Below are positions 32,688 through 42,062 of a DNA stretch of 50,495 nucleotides, piece by piece. Position 1 is the first letter of the stretch; each line of letters opens with the position of its first letter. This DNA comes from Bradyrhizobium sp. 139 (GTDB taxonomy: Bacteria; Pseudomonadota; Alphaproteobacteria; Rhizobiales; Xanthobacteraceae): contig NZ_JADPKS010000114.1 of the NCBI RefSeq assembly GCF_023074175.1, positions 1 to 50,495 of the forward strand. The letters run 5' to 3'. The notes under the pieces were generated by a model, which made no database searches, was not told where the DNA came from, and worked only from the letters and a program-made list of their open reading frames with translations. Both the position numbers and the translations under genes were made by a program.

Positions 32688-33794
32688 TCAAGGATGATTT
32701 CGCGCGGCAGCCTTTCGGTCGACGTTCATCGTCACCCGAACCCCATCGCCCGGCGCAGTTTCGACGTTGAAGTCCGTTTTCGCGTTTTCTTTTAGAGTCT
32801 GAACGATAAGCGCGCCGATCTTTCCCGGAACCGGCCACACGAGGCCTTCCGGCAGGCCTGCGCCGTCGTCGGCGATGACGACGCGATAGCGGTCCTCGCT
32901 GCGACGCAGGCATTCGACCGTGATCACGCCGCGGTCGCGGCCACCGAAGGCATATTTGAAGGAATTGGTCAGAAGCTCGTTTACGACAAGTCCCACAGAC
33001 AACGCCGTGTTGACGGAGACCGGCGCGTAATCGGTTTTTTGATCGAGCCGAATTCCTTCGAGGGCGCAGGTATTCATGACGGCGGCGGCGATCTGGCTCA
33101 AGTAGTGGCCGAGATCGACTTCGTCTCCCGCGACATCGCTGGAAAGCGCCTGGTAAAGGAGGTGCAAGGACTCGATGCGGCCGGCAAGCGTCTGCAGGTT
33201 GACCTTTTCGCCCCGCCTTTCGTTGCGCGCTTTGAGCCGTATGAGGGCTACGATCAGTTGCAGATTGTTCTTCACTCGATGCTGCAGCTCACGCAGCAGG
33301 ATGTCCTTGTCGCGAATCCGGCGCGCATACTCTTCGCGCTCCGCACGTGCCCGATCGGTTATGTCGATCAGGGCGGCTATGCGATAATTTTCGCTCCCGT
33401 CTTCGTTTTGAATGAGACCGGAGAAGGCCTCGACAACAAGCGGTTTTGGATCGTCCGCACGGAAGGTGCCGAGAAACTCCTCTCCGCCTTGGAGCATTGC
33501 CACGTCAAGCGTGAGCTTCGATTCGTTTTCGTCCTTGAACCCGGCGAGGATCGACCAACTCTTGCCTGCGCAATCCGTGTCCCGGTCCAAGAGGGTTTCG
33601 AATGCCTTGTTCGCGTAGCAGATGCGCTGATCGCCGCGAAAGAACTTCGAGACGACTATGGCAATCGGGATGTAATCGAGGAACTGCTTGAATTCTTCCG
33701 TCTCGACGGCCTTGGAGAGTTCTGCCGAGTCGAACAAATCATTGATCTGCTGGGCGGTCTCGCACAGCTCCGGATCAGGTTGTTCCGATGACAT
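32688..33794 (-). CDS. PAS-domain sensor histidine kinase, HisKA_2/HWE type
   Basis: ATG 33794 has AAGGG eight bases upstream and gives 368 residues. A PAS-like sensor domain covers about residues 30-150 (YIPIAIVVSKFFRGDQRICY, ANKAFETLLDRDTDCAG, NYRIAALIDITDRARAE). The phosphoacceptor His172 lies in LLRELQHRVKNNLQLIVALI, typical of HisKA_2. The ATPase part shows VGLVVNELLTNSFKYAFGG (N box) and VVIADDGAGLP (G box). No membrane segment, so it is probably cytosolic, sensing light, redox or a ligand. No response regulator gene is adjacent. Intact. Confidence 0.92.
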   Translation of the reverse strand: MSSEQPDPELCETAQQINDLFDSAELSKAVETEEFKQFLDYIPIAIVVSKFFRGDQRICYANKAFETLLDRDTDCAGKSWSILAGFKDENESKLTLDVAMLQGGEEFLGTFRADDPKPLVVEAFSGLIQNEDGSENYRIAALIDITDRARAEREEYARRIRDKDILLRELQHRVKNNLQLIVALIRLKARNERRGEKVNLQTLAGRIESLHLLYQALSSDVAGDEVDLGHYLSQIAAAVMNTCALEGIRLDQKTDYAPVSVNTALSVGLVVNELLTNSFKYAFGGRDRGVITVECLRRSEDRYRVVIADDGAGLPEGLVWPVPGKIGALIVQTLKENAKTDFNVETAPGDGVRVTMNVDRKAAARNHP

Positions 33795-33954
33795 TGTTGG
33801 CCCTTTTCTCAACCTCGTTGCGCTGCTTGGGCGTCTTCCTCCCACGGCCGGCATTTAACCCGCGGCGTAGCGGAGGCGCTTTTGCGGCGGATGCTAGGGC
33901 CCCCGCGCCCCATCTGCAATCGGGAGCGGAATGCCGCCGGATCGATTGATCGGC

Positions 33955-34166
33955 ATGTCCGAACGAGTGATCTACGAAAGCAGTAATGGTGACGTCTGGC
34001 TCTTGGCGAGCGACCCGCCGTCGCGATGCCGACAGTGAAGCACCGGCCGAACGTCAGCTCTGGCGGCCGGGCATCCTATACGGACATCGGTAAATTCCTG
34101 CGGAACGGGACAATGGCCCCGAACACCAGGCACTTCTGTAGCTCATAAGCACCCTACTCGACGGCT
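33955..34166 (+). pseudogene. decayed second copy of the 71-aa hypothetical protein
   Basis: ATG 33955 reads MSERVIYESSNGDVWLLASD, then a frame change near 34025 leads to PTVKHRPNVSSGGRASYTDI and GKFLRNG. This matches the intact gene at 12361-12576 (MTDRVLYESSNGDVWSLA ... GKFLRD). The C-terminal end is lost. Confidence 0.65.
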
Positions 34167-34243
34167 GACCCGGCGTCCTCGTCGTCGGGGCGTGCTCGAC
34201 GATCAGGTCATCAATAACTGCAAAGGCCGCGAAGATTGCGCTG

Positions 34244-34450
34244 TCAGGCCTCGCCGGGCGTCGTGAAGATCGACGGCGGCGTGGTGCGCGGCACCGGGAG
34301 CGGGCGTTCGGTTGCTCCGGGCCGCAAGGGCTCGCCCTTCGCGTCGTACCGCTTGGCGAGGTCCAGCAGCCGACGCCGAGTGAACGGATCCGCCTTCTCG
34401 GCAAGCGCCCGGACTCGGTGCGCGAGACCCCGATAGAACTCCTGCTCCAT
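34244..34450 (-). CDS. small conserved hypothetical protein (68 aa)
   Basis: ATG 34450 (GGGAG upstream) starts MEQEFYRGLAHRVRALAEKA, then DPFTRRRLLDLAKRYDAKG. This helical pattern is common in Bradyrhizobium small proteins. The C-terminal 25 residues are Pro/Thr-rich. Function unknown. Confidence 0.6.
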   Translation of the reverse strand: MEQEFYRGLAHRVRALAEKADPFTRRRLLDLAKRYDAKGEPLRPGATERPLPVPRTTPPSIFTTPGEA

Positions 34451-34595
34451 GACGCACTCCCACGACATCAGGACCCAGAGTTGAGTACGTCCGCACGCGA
34501 CGAGTCAAGATGCGGTGCCGCCCGAAAAATTCTCAGCATTCGCTTGAGTTCGCACTGGCCACGGAATTAGAGTTGCGGTTGCAGGGGGAGATCCA

Positions 34596-34778
34596 ATGCC
34601 AGTGCTTTTTTCGATTAGGAAGGCGTGTCCGGCCTGCGGCAAGCCGATGGTCGCCGTCCCCGACAAGGCCGACGACCGGCGGTTGCGTTACGTTTGTACC
34701 GCTTGCGACGGCGACCCGCTGTGCGACCTATCGGCCCGGAAGTGGGCAGACGGTCCGCTGCGGCCCCCGACGACGTAA
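34596..34778 (+). CDS. small zinc-ribbon protein (60 aa)
   Basis: ATG 34596 has GGGGGAGA upstream. The product has two Cys pairs, CPACGKPM and VCTACDGDPL, and the phrase DLSARKWADGPLRPP. It probably binds one zinc. Proteins of this form are frequent in rhizobia; role unknown. A broken paralogue lies at 39730. Confidence 0.7.
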   Translation: MPVLFSIRKACPACGKPMVAVPDKADDRRLRYVCTACDGDPLCDLSARKWADGPLRPPTT

Positions 34779-35027
34779 TGATCGGATAGCGCGGGATGAG
34801 GGCGGCTAGGCCCTCTCTCCGGGGCTGGCCTGTGCATTTCGAATTTCCGGAAGCTTCCGCCTGGTGAGGAACGACACCTGCGCCGTCTCGTTGGTGCTTC
34901 AGGCCTCGCGAAAATGCCTGGCCGGCGTGGCTCCGCCCCAACCCCCAAAAGCCCCCAAGGCGGGGCTACGCTCAGGCCGCACTCCCCGACGCATGGTGCG
35001 GGGTAGCACGGGAGCCAGTCACGATGC
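34779..35027. other. stretch without a supported gene
   Basis: Nothing with a start signal and natural composition was found. Frames that stay open are GC-driven. Confidence 0.35.
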
Positions 35028-35231
35028 TCAGCCTTCCATCTGCGTCAAAATGAGGTCGTGGTGCGACAAGTGCCGTGCTTGGGCGGAGCGGAACGTCTCG
35101 AGCATCGAAGGGCGGCCGTGTCGTGACCCCGTCTGTCCATGTCGCACATCTGCTGTTCTTGGTCGCAGATACGACGCTCGCACTCGGCGACGTGCCGTTC
35201 CGCCTCGCTGCTGCCGCGTCGCGCGATCCAT
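35028..35231 (-). pseudogene. small coiled-coil protein, several frameshifts
   Basis: ATG 35231 reads MDRATRQQ. A shift leads to EAERHVAECERRICDQEQQM then CDMDRRGHDTAAL, and another to MLETFRSAQARHLSHHDLIL and TQMEG. Assembled, this is the helical small protein type with GHDT in the middle that is common in rhizobia. At least two indels. Confidence 0.5.
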
Positions 35232-35433
35232 GACGCTGCCTCGAGCCTTCAAGCAATCGTCGCCTGAAAGGACCCAGCGTGCAGCGGCGTGCATGCTCTT
35301 AGCCAACCACTACGGGCGCTCTGGGTTCGGGCAGCGCAAGCGGGACCTAGCGTTCGGCCGATCTGCGACCTGCCTCCCGCAACACCCCTCGGCCGGCGGC
35401 CCCGAGCTCGCCCAAAGTCCGATGGCCGCTCTC

Positions 35434-36050
35434 GGCTGGTCGAGCGGCGGCACCAGATGGATGCCCTTGCCGCCGGTCAGCTTCGGCCAGGTCTCGAAGC
35501 CTTCCCCTTTCATGAGGGTGCGCAGCTCGAGCGCGGTCTCGGCCACCGTGTGCCATTCGACGCCCTCTCCGGGATCGAGGTCGACGACAATGCGGTCGGC
35601 GTGCTCGACATCCTCGACGGTCGAGTTCCAGGGATGCAGTTCGACGGCGCCGATCTGGAGCAGGCCGAGCAAGCCATCCAGGCTATCCACCCACAGCCGC
35701 GTGCCTTCGCTGCCTTCGCGCTTTTTGATGCGCAGCTGGTGCACGGCTGGCGGGATGTCCTTCGGCAGCGGCCCCTTGTGATAGAAAGTGGTGCCGTGGA
35801 CGTGCCGCACCAGCTTGAGAGGCCGATGTCCCAGATGCGGTAGTGCCTTGGTCCAGACCCGCGCCCAGTAGTTTGCGAGCTCCTCTTTCGATGGCACCAC
35901 CGCATCGGGAAACAGCTGCAGGATGTTTTCCTTAGGGACCTCCAGCTTGGGCCGTCCAGCCGAGGACGGCACCAGGCGGGGCGCCTTCACGTTGCGGACC
36001 GCCAGATCATCACGAAACCCCCTGAACACGGCCTCGCGCAGCAGGCCGCG
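35434..36050 (-). pseudogene. ligD: LigD polymerase-domain fragment (copy C)
   Basis: The fragment begins at LLREAVFRGFRDDLAVRNVK and runs without a frame change through VVDLDPGEGVEWHTVAETAL to KLTGGKGIHLVPPLDQP, where homology stops at about 35434. The ligase domain is absent and the last ~85 residues of the polymerase domain, including the RNGRGTTAIGTYSP motif, are missing. DNA in the 35731-35940 part differs from copy A at only about ten positions, far closer than either is to copy B. It abuts the topoisomerase IB stop. Confidence 0.85.
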
Positions 36051-36109
36051 TCCGTATGTCAAGCGCCCGCCAGCCGCTTGCCGGACGACTTTTTTTGTCG
36101 CCCTTTTTT

Positions 36110-37202
36110 CTACTGCTCTGGCTCTTTGGCGAGCCGGCCGCGCAGCAGCGCGAGCACGGCCGCCTCCGCAGGCTTGAGACTTTCCACGTCGCTCCGAAGC
36201 TCGCTCTCCGCTTGTGACTTGATCTGAAGGATCAGGTTTCCATCCAAGTAGGAGTTCAGCACCTCGGGATGGATGTAGCACTTCCGACAAATCGTGGGCG
36301 TGTTGCCGAGCCGCGCGGAGACTTTCTCGATGGCGCTGCGAAGATTGCGCTTGGCCTGAGCCGCGCTGTCGAAGCTCTCGAGCTCGGCGAGCGCCATGGC
36401 CGCCAGAACCGTGCCCGCCCAGGTCCGGAAATCCTTTGCGGTGATGTCCTTTCCGGTAATTTCCTTGAGGTACTCATTCACGTCCATCGATGTGACATCC
36501 TGGCAAGTGCCCTGTTCATCGACGTACTGAAGCAGCTCTTGCCCGGGGAGCTCCTGACAAGCTCGAATGATCTTGGCGATGCGCCGATCCCGCACGCGCA
36601 GCGACCATTGTTTGCCGCTTTTGGCGGTGAAGCGGAAACGCACTTCGTTCCGCTCGACCTTGACGTGTCGTCTTCAATGTAGTCAGGCCATAGCTGTTGT
36701 TCTGCCTAGCGTAGTCGTCATTCCCGACGCGGATCAACGTGGTCTCCAGGAGATGCACGACGGTTGCCAGAACTTTTTCCCGAGCCAGGCCGCGCAGCCC
36801 CATGTGCTCGCGCACTATTTCCCGAATGGATGGCAGCGCCTCAGCAAAAGCGGTCACATGCTCGTACTTCGTGCTTTCCCGCACCTCGCGGAAGCGCGTG
36901 TGATAGCGATATTGCTTGCGGCCCTTTGCGTCGCGGCCCGTTGCTTGGATATGGCCGTCCGCAAACGGGCAAATCCACACGTCGGTCCAGGCGGGCGGGA
37001 TCGCAAGTGCCCTGATCCGCGCCAGCGCGTCAGGCTCGATGAGCCTCGAGCCGTCGGGCTGTGTGTAGCTGAATCCCGTCCCCGCCCTCTTGCGGCGAAT
37101 ACCGGCCCGTTCGTCCGAAACATATCTCAGGCCGGCAGATTCGGCGGCATCCCTCGGGTCGACAATCGCTTGGCCGTTATCCGGTGACTCGACCAGCAAC
37201 AC
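36110..37202 (-). pseudogene. DNA topoisomerase IB, single frameshift
   Basis: Type IB topoisomerases relax supercoils through a transient bond between a Tyr and the 3' DNA end. GTG 37202 has AGAGGAGG at good spacing. The N-terminal part shows AGLRYVSDERAGIRRKRAG, FSYTQPDGSRLIEP, LAIPPAWTDVWICPFADGH and KYEHVTAFAEALPSIR, and ends in frame 1 at NNSYGLTTLK. After a shift near 36675 it continues as RHVKVERNEVRFRFTAKSGK, DFRTWAGTVLAAMALAELES and NTPTICRKCYIHPEVLNSYL, the last with the expected catalytic Tyr. Between ku and a ligD fragment on the same strand. One indel is the only lesion seen. Confidence 0.85.
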
Positions 37203-37328
37203 ATTGCCTCCTCTCCTGGCCCTTAAATGAACCTTTCTGATTATAGGGGGTTCCTCCAAAGCCTCGGTCCTAAGAGAGGCGCGAAAGATGGCGCGCGGGT
37301 CGGTGAGCGCTAACCGGTATGTGTCTAG

Positions 37329-38345
37329 GCTAAGTGGTTGTCCGGTGACGTGCGCCTCGCTTCGCCGCGGCCGGCTTCCTGGCGCCGCGCTCGGGCTTTG
37401 CCGGGCGTCCGGCGTCGATGCTGCGCCGGAGCGCATCCATAAGGTTGACGATGTTCTCGCGCGACGGTTTGATGGGAGGCGGCTGCGCGGGGCCTCGCCT
37501 GTTTCTTGCGCAGGATCCGCTGGAGCGCGCTGCGGTAGTGATCCTCCAGCAGAGCGGGATCGAAATCGGTCGATTTCGTCCGGATGATGTGCTGTGCGCG
37601 CTTCATCATCTCGGAAGGCAGCTTCACCTCCGGAATCTCGCTGAAATATTCGGACGCGTTCCAGAGTTCGTGTGCAAAGCGCAGTGCTATACCGCGAAGC
37701 CCACCACCCGTTGGCTCGACCAAAAACACCCGCTCGCACGAGGACAGCACCACGCGGGCAAGGCCGACAACGGCTTCCCGACTCATCGCATCGCGGATCA
37801 CCGCGAACGCTTCCTGTCCGATCTCCTCGCGGCACGATGTAGTACGGCTTCTCGAAATATCCCGCATCGACCTGCCCGGCGGGAACGAAGTGCCCAATTT
37901 CGCTTGTGCGCGTGTTCTGCGGCCGCGGAATAGGGGCCGCTTCCTCGAGCTCCCCGGCTTCATCATCATAGTTGCCAGCGCGCCCTTCACGGGTATCGTT
38001 CTGAACGCCGGCGGGCGCGATTGGCGGGCTTTCACGGCGGGGCGCAGCAAGCTCCACTGCCCCGGCCTCGGCGGGGCGCTCGCTCCGCGCGCGCTCGAGG
38101 TCCCGGTCCTCCGACTGCAGGAACTCGTTCTCGCCGACGTCATAGCCGCGCGCCATCTCGGTGGCGTCCACGGCTTCGCCGGTGATGGAATCGACGAGCT
38201 TATGTTTGAGGCGATGACCCGTTCGCCGGTTGACCTGACGGAAGGAGACGCGCTCGGCCGCCGAGATCGCGGGATAGAGTGCGATCGGACAGGAGACGAA
38301 GGACAGCTTCAGATAGCCGTTCCAGTACGGCCGGGACGCAGGCAC
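37329..38345 (-). pseudogene. ku: Ku protein, frameshifted (copy 2)
   Basis: GTG 38345 (or TTG 38363) starts VPASRPYWNGYLKLSFVSCP. Conserved Ku text follows (ERVSFRQVNRRTGHRLKHKL, ARGYDVGENEFLQSEDRDLE), then an acidic loop of about 50 residues and TRTSEIGHFVPAGQVDAGYF, EKPYYIVPR. A shift near 37840 leads to EEIGQEAFAVIRDAMSREAV and VVLSSCERVFLVEPTGGGLR. Another near 37480 leads to KPSRENIVNLMDALRRSID and a basic tail ending at a TAG (37329). Sequence is clearly different from ku copy 1, so it is a separate paralogue. Confidence 0.85.
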
Positions 38346-38564
38346 CCGGAGACTCCGATACAACAGGATACAAGAGCCAAAGCCTGAGAGGTGAAGGCCA
38401 AGGACTCAACGGAGGGAAGCGACAGGAGTTTCAGAGCATTTTGCGCTGGTTGCAGAACTTACTTAACTGGGCGTTGCGCATCTGACCCTGTTCGCAATTA
38501 TTTATCCTGCCGAGGGTGCTGGCGGCGCCCGCGCAGCCCGCTGGCTCCGAACGGGCGCCAGTGC

Positions 38565-39524
38565 TCAGCGTTCGACGACGACCACCACTTGCACCTGACA
38601 ACCTTGCGCCATGGGCGCCCTGGTCATGCTTCCCTTCATCTGCGCCGTCATCAGTTTGATCAGGCGCGTTCCCAGCCCGCTTTTCGCCTCGGCCGGGCAT
38701 CCGATGCCGTTGTCCCGCACCGTGATCACGACCTTCTCGTTTCTCGACCGCACGTCGACTTCCACGGTGCCGGACCGTCCCTCCGGAAACGCGTACTTGA
38801 ACGCGTTCGTCACCAGCTCGTTGACGATCAGGCCGACCGATGCCGCCTGTGAGCTCTTCACGGCGATCTCCTCGCATGACACCCTTATCGCAATCGGGCG
38901 CAGGCCGCGGTGAAAGTCAGAGAGGCTCCCGCACAATGCCTCCAGATAGGACGCGAGATCGACTGTGCTGTTGACGGCCGTGTCGCGCAGCCTGTCATGG
39001 ACCTTCGCGACCACCTCGATCCGAGTCAGGGCGGACGTGATCGCCGCCTGCACGGCGGGATCGGAGTCCGAGCGCGCCTGCAGCCGCAGGATCGAGATGA
39101 TCGTCGCGAGGTCGTTCCTGGTCCGGTGTGCAAGCTCCATCATCAGAACGTCCGCGTACGCCTTCGCCTCCGAGTGCTTCTCCAGCGTCGTGCGCAAAGC
39201 TTCCGTTACCGCGGCAATGCATAGTCCGCTCGCCAGGAAAATCAGGAGCGGCAGGATCGCGGCACCAGGGGACGGCGGTATGAAGTATCGCGCGGCCAGT
39301 GCCGCACTCGCGCCGGTGGCAAGAAACCCCGAGCCGCGATCGAAGATGACTGATGCGAGGAAAATGGCCGGAATGAACGGTATCAGAGGATATAGCCTCA
39401 ACTGGTCGTCCAGCAGAAGGTTCGCCACGAAGGCCAGGCCAACCAACCCCAGGCTCAAAAGGTACCGCACCCACACCGGGTGTCTCGGTGTGACGGACAT
39501 GAAGCGAAGCAGGAGTCGGTCCAT
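38565..39524 (-). CDS. membrane sensor histidine kinase, HWE/HisKA_2 type
   Basis: The 319-residue protein has four membrane segments in residues ~15-115 (YLLSLGLVGLAFVANLLLDD, YPLIPFIPAIFLASVIFD, FLATGASAALAARYFIPP, LPLLIFLASGLCIAAVTEAL), like the DUF4118/KdpD-type sensor. The kinase core follows: MMELAHRTRNDLATIISILR with the phosphoacceptor His, SVGLIVNELVTNAFKYAFPE (N box) and VVITVRDNGIGCP (G box). No response regulator gene is adjacent. It ends with QVQVVVVVER. Intact. Confidence 0.9.
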   Translation of the reverse strand: MDRLLLRFMSVTPRHPVWVRYLLSLGLVGLAFVANLLLDDQLRLYPLIPFIPAIFLASVIFDRGSGFLATGASAALAARYFIPPSPGAAILPLLIFLASGLCIAAVTEALRTTLEKHSEAKAYADVLMMELAHRTRNDLATIISILRLQARSDSDPAVQAAITSALTRIEVVAKVHDRLRDTAVNSTVDLASYLEALCGSLSDFHRGLRPIAIRVSCEEIAVKSSQAASVGLIVNELVTNAFKYAFPEGRSGTVEVDVRSRNEKVVITVRDNGIGCPAEAKSGLGTRLIKLMTAQMKGSMTRAPMAQGCQVQVVVVVER

Positions 39525-39729
39525 GGAAAGCAACGATTCGTTTTGGCGGCATGTTCCTGTCGCTTGCCGGCGGCACGCCAGCTAAGAGCGGCCCGCGGAG
39601 AGGCTGGATCGGAACAATGCGTGCGCGCCGGCCGCGAGGTGGAGGGCCTTTGCGCCGTTGCTGTACCATTGGCAGGAACCTCTTGTGCGCGGTCAAGAAC
39701 TAAGCTGGACGTCGGCGGGGAATCCAGAA

Positions 39730-39873
39730 ATGTCGGTGCTACATCCGATCCGAAAGCCTTGCCCGGTCTGCGGGAGGCCGATGAGGCTCGTCCGCGACGA
39801 GACGGCCGCCCCCGTTGCATCGGCGATCCGCTGCACGACGACGCGGTCCGAAGGTGGGCCGCCAGCCCGCTGA
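39730..39873 (+). pseudogene. small zinc-ribbon protein, frameshifted paralogue
   Basis: ATG 39730 reads MSVLHPIRKPCPVCGRPMRL, close to the intact gene at 34596 (MPVLFSIRKACPACGKPM). After ETAAP the frame changes and continues as RCIGDPLHDDAVRRWAASPL, matching CDGDPLCDLSARKWADGPL. The second Cys pair is reduced to one Cys. Confidence 0.6.
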
Positions 39874-39888
39874 AACCGCCGGCAAGAC

Positions 39889-40066
39889 CTAGCCGACCGC
39901 ATCGACCGTGTTCTGGTCGGAGAAAACGTCCATCCGGGCGGTCTGGAGACGGAAAGCCAAGACGGGGCGGCCGTGGAAGCCGAGAGCCTCTGCCGGTCGC
40001 CTTCGCGCTTGCAACGTAGTTCGCCTTGCCGCTTTTTCCCATTGACAGAAGGATGTGAACGAGCAT
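39889..40066 (-). pseudogene. small conserved protein, frameshifted
   Basis: ATG 40066 reads MLVHILLSMGKSGKANYVAS. After AKATG a shift near 39990 leads to EALGFHGRPVLAFRLQTARM and DVFSDQNTVDAVG at a TAG. The joined text is natural and similar short proteins occur in rhizobia. Confidence 0.5.
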
Positions 40067-40101
40067 TGCGCGTGCCTCGATGCGCGACGAGGAGAGGGGC
40101 G

Positions 40102-40569
40102 ATGAAATCCACAGTGCTGGGGCTCGTTCTTGGGCTCGCTGCCTCGACGTCCATGGTCTCGGCGGAGCCCGTGAGATGGGCGACCTACTCCATCCCCCAG
40201 ACCCGCACCTCGGTCGATTTTCCCGCCTCGATCTTTACCGAAGAAGCGGGCCGTCCGAATGGTTACGGACAGCGATTTCGAACCGCTGACGGCCGAGCCG
40301 ACCTCACGATACAGGCCGCACCTAACGTCTCGAACGACTCGCCCGCTGCTTTTCTCGCGAAAAAGCATCCGCCCGCGCGCATTCAGTACAAGCGGGTGAC
40401 GCCCCGGTTTTTCGCTGTGTCGAGCTACAAGGGCGACAAAGTCTGGTACGATCGCTGCAACTTCTCGGGCGGATTGGTTCACTGCATCCTGATCAACTAC
40501 CCGGCGAGGGAAGAGCATGACTGGGACGACGTCGTAACGCGCATCAGTCTTTCGCTGAACGTTAGGTAG
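40102..40569 (+). CDS. secreted protein (155 aa)
   Basis: ATG 40102 has GAGGAGAGGGG directly upstream. A signal peptide (STVLGLVLGLAASTSMVSAE) precedes a beta-rich domain: SIPQTRTSVDFPASIFTEEA, FRTADGRADLTIQAAPNVS, FAVSSYKGDKVWYDRCNFSG and CILINYPAREEHDWDDVVTR. Two cysteines (DRCNF and HCIL) could form a disulfide. This is a rhizobial secreted family without known activity. A short remnant of a paralogue lies near 43260-43375. Confidence 0.75.
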   Translation: MKSTVLGLVLGLAASTSMVSAEPVRWATYSIPQTRTSVDFPASIFTEEAGRPNGYGQRFRTADGRADLTIQAAPNVSNDSPAAFLAKKHPPARIQYKRVTPRFFAVSSYKGDKVWYDRCNFSGGLVHCILINYPAREEHDWDDVVTRISLSLNVR

Positions 40570-40691
40570 GTCAGGTTGCGTGGAGGCCGTCGATCGACCT
40601 CGACCCGTTTGGTGCCACCTCGCGGCACGCGCGGCGGGTTTCAGGAACGAAGCTCAATGGTAAAAGTTGCTCCGAGCAGCTCGAGGTGCCG

Positions 40692-40823
40692 ATGAGATTT
40701 GCAGTCGCGCGTGCCGCACTTCCGCACCGGCCCATCGAGGTCTCGGCCGGGACATTCCTCGTCGTGATCTGCGCCGCGCTCGTCATCTTGTGCGTCACGT
40801 CGCGCAGCGCGGCCGCCGACTGA
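40692..40823 (+). CDS. small membrane protein (43 aa)
   Basis: ATG 40692 has GAGGTG five bases upstream. The product reads MRFAVARAALPHRPIEVSAG and then TFLVVICAALVILCVTSRSA, one membrane helix, ending AAAD. Short size, good ribosome site and hydrophobic helix support it. The glycosyltransferase remnant begins 21 bases after its stop. Confidence 0.55.
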   Translation: MRFAVARAALPHRPIEVSAGTFLVVICAALVILCVTSRSAAAD

Positions 40824-40843
40824 GGTGGAGTGAGGCTGCCCCG

Positions 40844-41460
40844 ATGCGGATCGCCCAAGTCGCGCCGTTGGCAGAAAGCGTTCCACCGAAGTTCTATGGC
40901 TGTACCGAGAGAGTTGTTGCCTGACTCGTCGACGAGCTGGTCGAACTCGGACACGACGTCAGCGGCGATTCGAGCACGAGCGGAAAAGGCCATCCTGTGT
41001 GGACGCGCGCATTGCGGCTCGCCGCCAGATACGGACCGGAGCATCGCCGACGCGGTGCGGCTAGAAGCGATCGCGCGACGGGCCGCGGAGTTCAACGTGG
41101 TCCACGCTCATATCGACTGGCTGCACCTGCCGATGCTGACGCGCATTCCGTTCCTCACCACGCGATGCATGACCGGCTGGACTTGCCCGGCCCCCGAGGC
41201 GGTTCGGGAATTCACGGGTGCATGCTCGTCCCGATCTCGGACAACCAGCGCGGGCCACTGAAGACGGCCAACTGGTGTGACACCGTGCGTCACGGGCTGC
41301 CGGCGAGCCTCTTTCGGCCATCGTACGAACAGGAACCTATCTGGCGTTCCTCGGACGCCTGACGGGCCGACAGGGACCGGAGGAGGCGATCCGGATCGCC
41401 CGCGCGGCGGGCATGCCGCTGCGCATCTCAGCGAAGGTGGGCCGGGCACGCGACGTGGTG
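40844..41460 (+). pseudogene. glycosyltransferase (family 4-like) remnant
   Basis: ATG 40844 has GGAGTGAGG upstream. MRIAQVAPLAESVPPKFYGC then TERVVA is the usual start of a GT4 enzyme (normally YGGTERVV). A TGA replaces Trp at about 40922, followed by LVDELVELGHDV, EAIARRAAEFNVVHAHIDWL, ISDNQRGPLKTANW and VRHGLPASLFRPSYEQE in changing frames. The C-terminal nucleotide-sugar domain is mostly missing after RIARAAGMPLRI. Confidence 0.75.
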
Positions 41461-41469
41461 TAGCCGGCG

Positions 41470-41790
41470 TAGAAATCCGTGGCGTAGATGACCGGCGGTT
41501 CCGGATCGTGTTCGCGGCAGCGCTCCGCGACTCCGTCGATCCTTCCGGGCAGCCTGATATCGGTGAAAATTCGACGACGTGGCTCTTGCAGGCCAGGGCT
41601 TCCTCGCCGGTGCTCGCGTGGATCACGTCCCTGGCGCTGTGGCTTGAGGCCAGTCCGGAGAGGGAATTCGCGGCTGGGCGGGATTCGAAGCCTCGAAGCC
41701 TCGCAGTCTCTGCGTATCCACTTTCCGCGAACATAATGTTCCAGGCGGCGATTTGCGTTGGGAGCCCTTTCCTGACGAATGGTGGCTTCG
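41470..41790 (-). pseudogene. response regulator receiver domain remnant
   Basis: The minus strand contains DVIHASTGEEALACKSH and, in another frame, IFTDIRLPGRIDGVAERCRE then HDPEPPVIYATDF. The FTDIRLPG phrase with the phosphoacceptor Asp is the hallmark of a CheY-like receiver. The start and the last helix are lost and the frame changes at least once. Confidence 0.6.
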
Positions 41791-42062
41791 CCATAGAACC
41801 CGCAGTTCATGTTGGATCTGCCGCCGGCAGTAATGCCGTTCCGGAGCGCGCCAAGTGGCGCACGCGCGACATGCGTGGCACTTAAATGTGCCAGTTGACG
41901 CCCGCGGCAGCCCGGGCCGCAAGCTGCCAGTCATGCACAACGTCGGACGAGCCGATCCTGCCGTACGGCTTCCGAAGTGGAGCACCCTCCGAAAGATTTC
42001 GGCGGACTAGGAACGCGCGAATGAGCTATTGGTTGAATTCGCATTTAGAAGGAGGAAATTAC

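Noticed and set aside
36516..38363. A single 615-codon minus-strand frame that seems to fuse Ku and topoisomerase IB
   Set aside because: Ku text leaves this frame at about 37840, the middle third is out-of-frame Ku, and the topoisomerase has its own GTG with a strong ribosome site at 37202. The fusion is an artefact of frameshifts.
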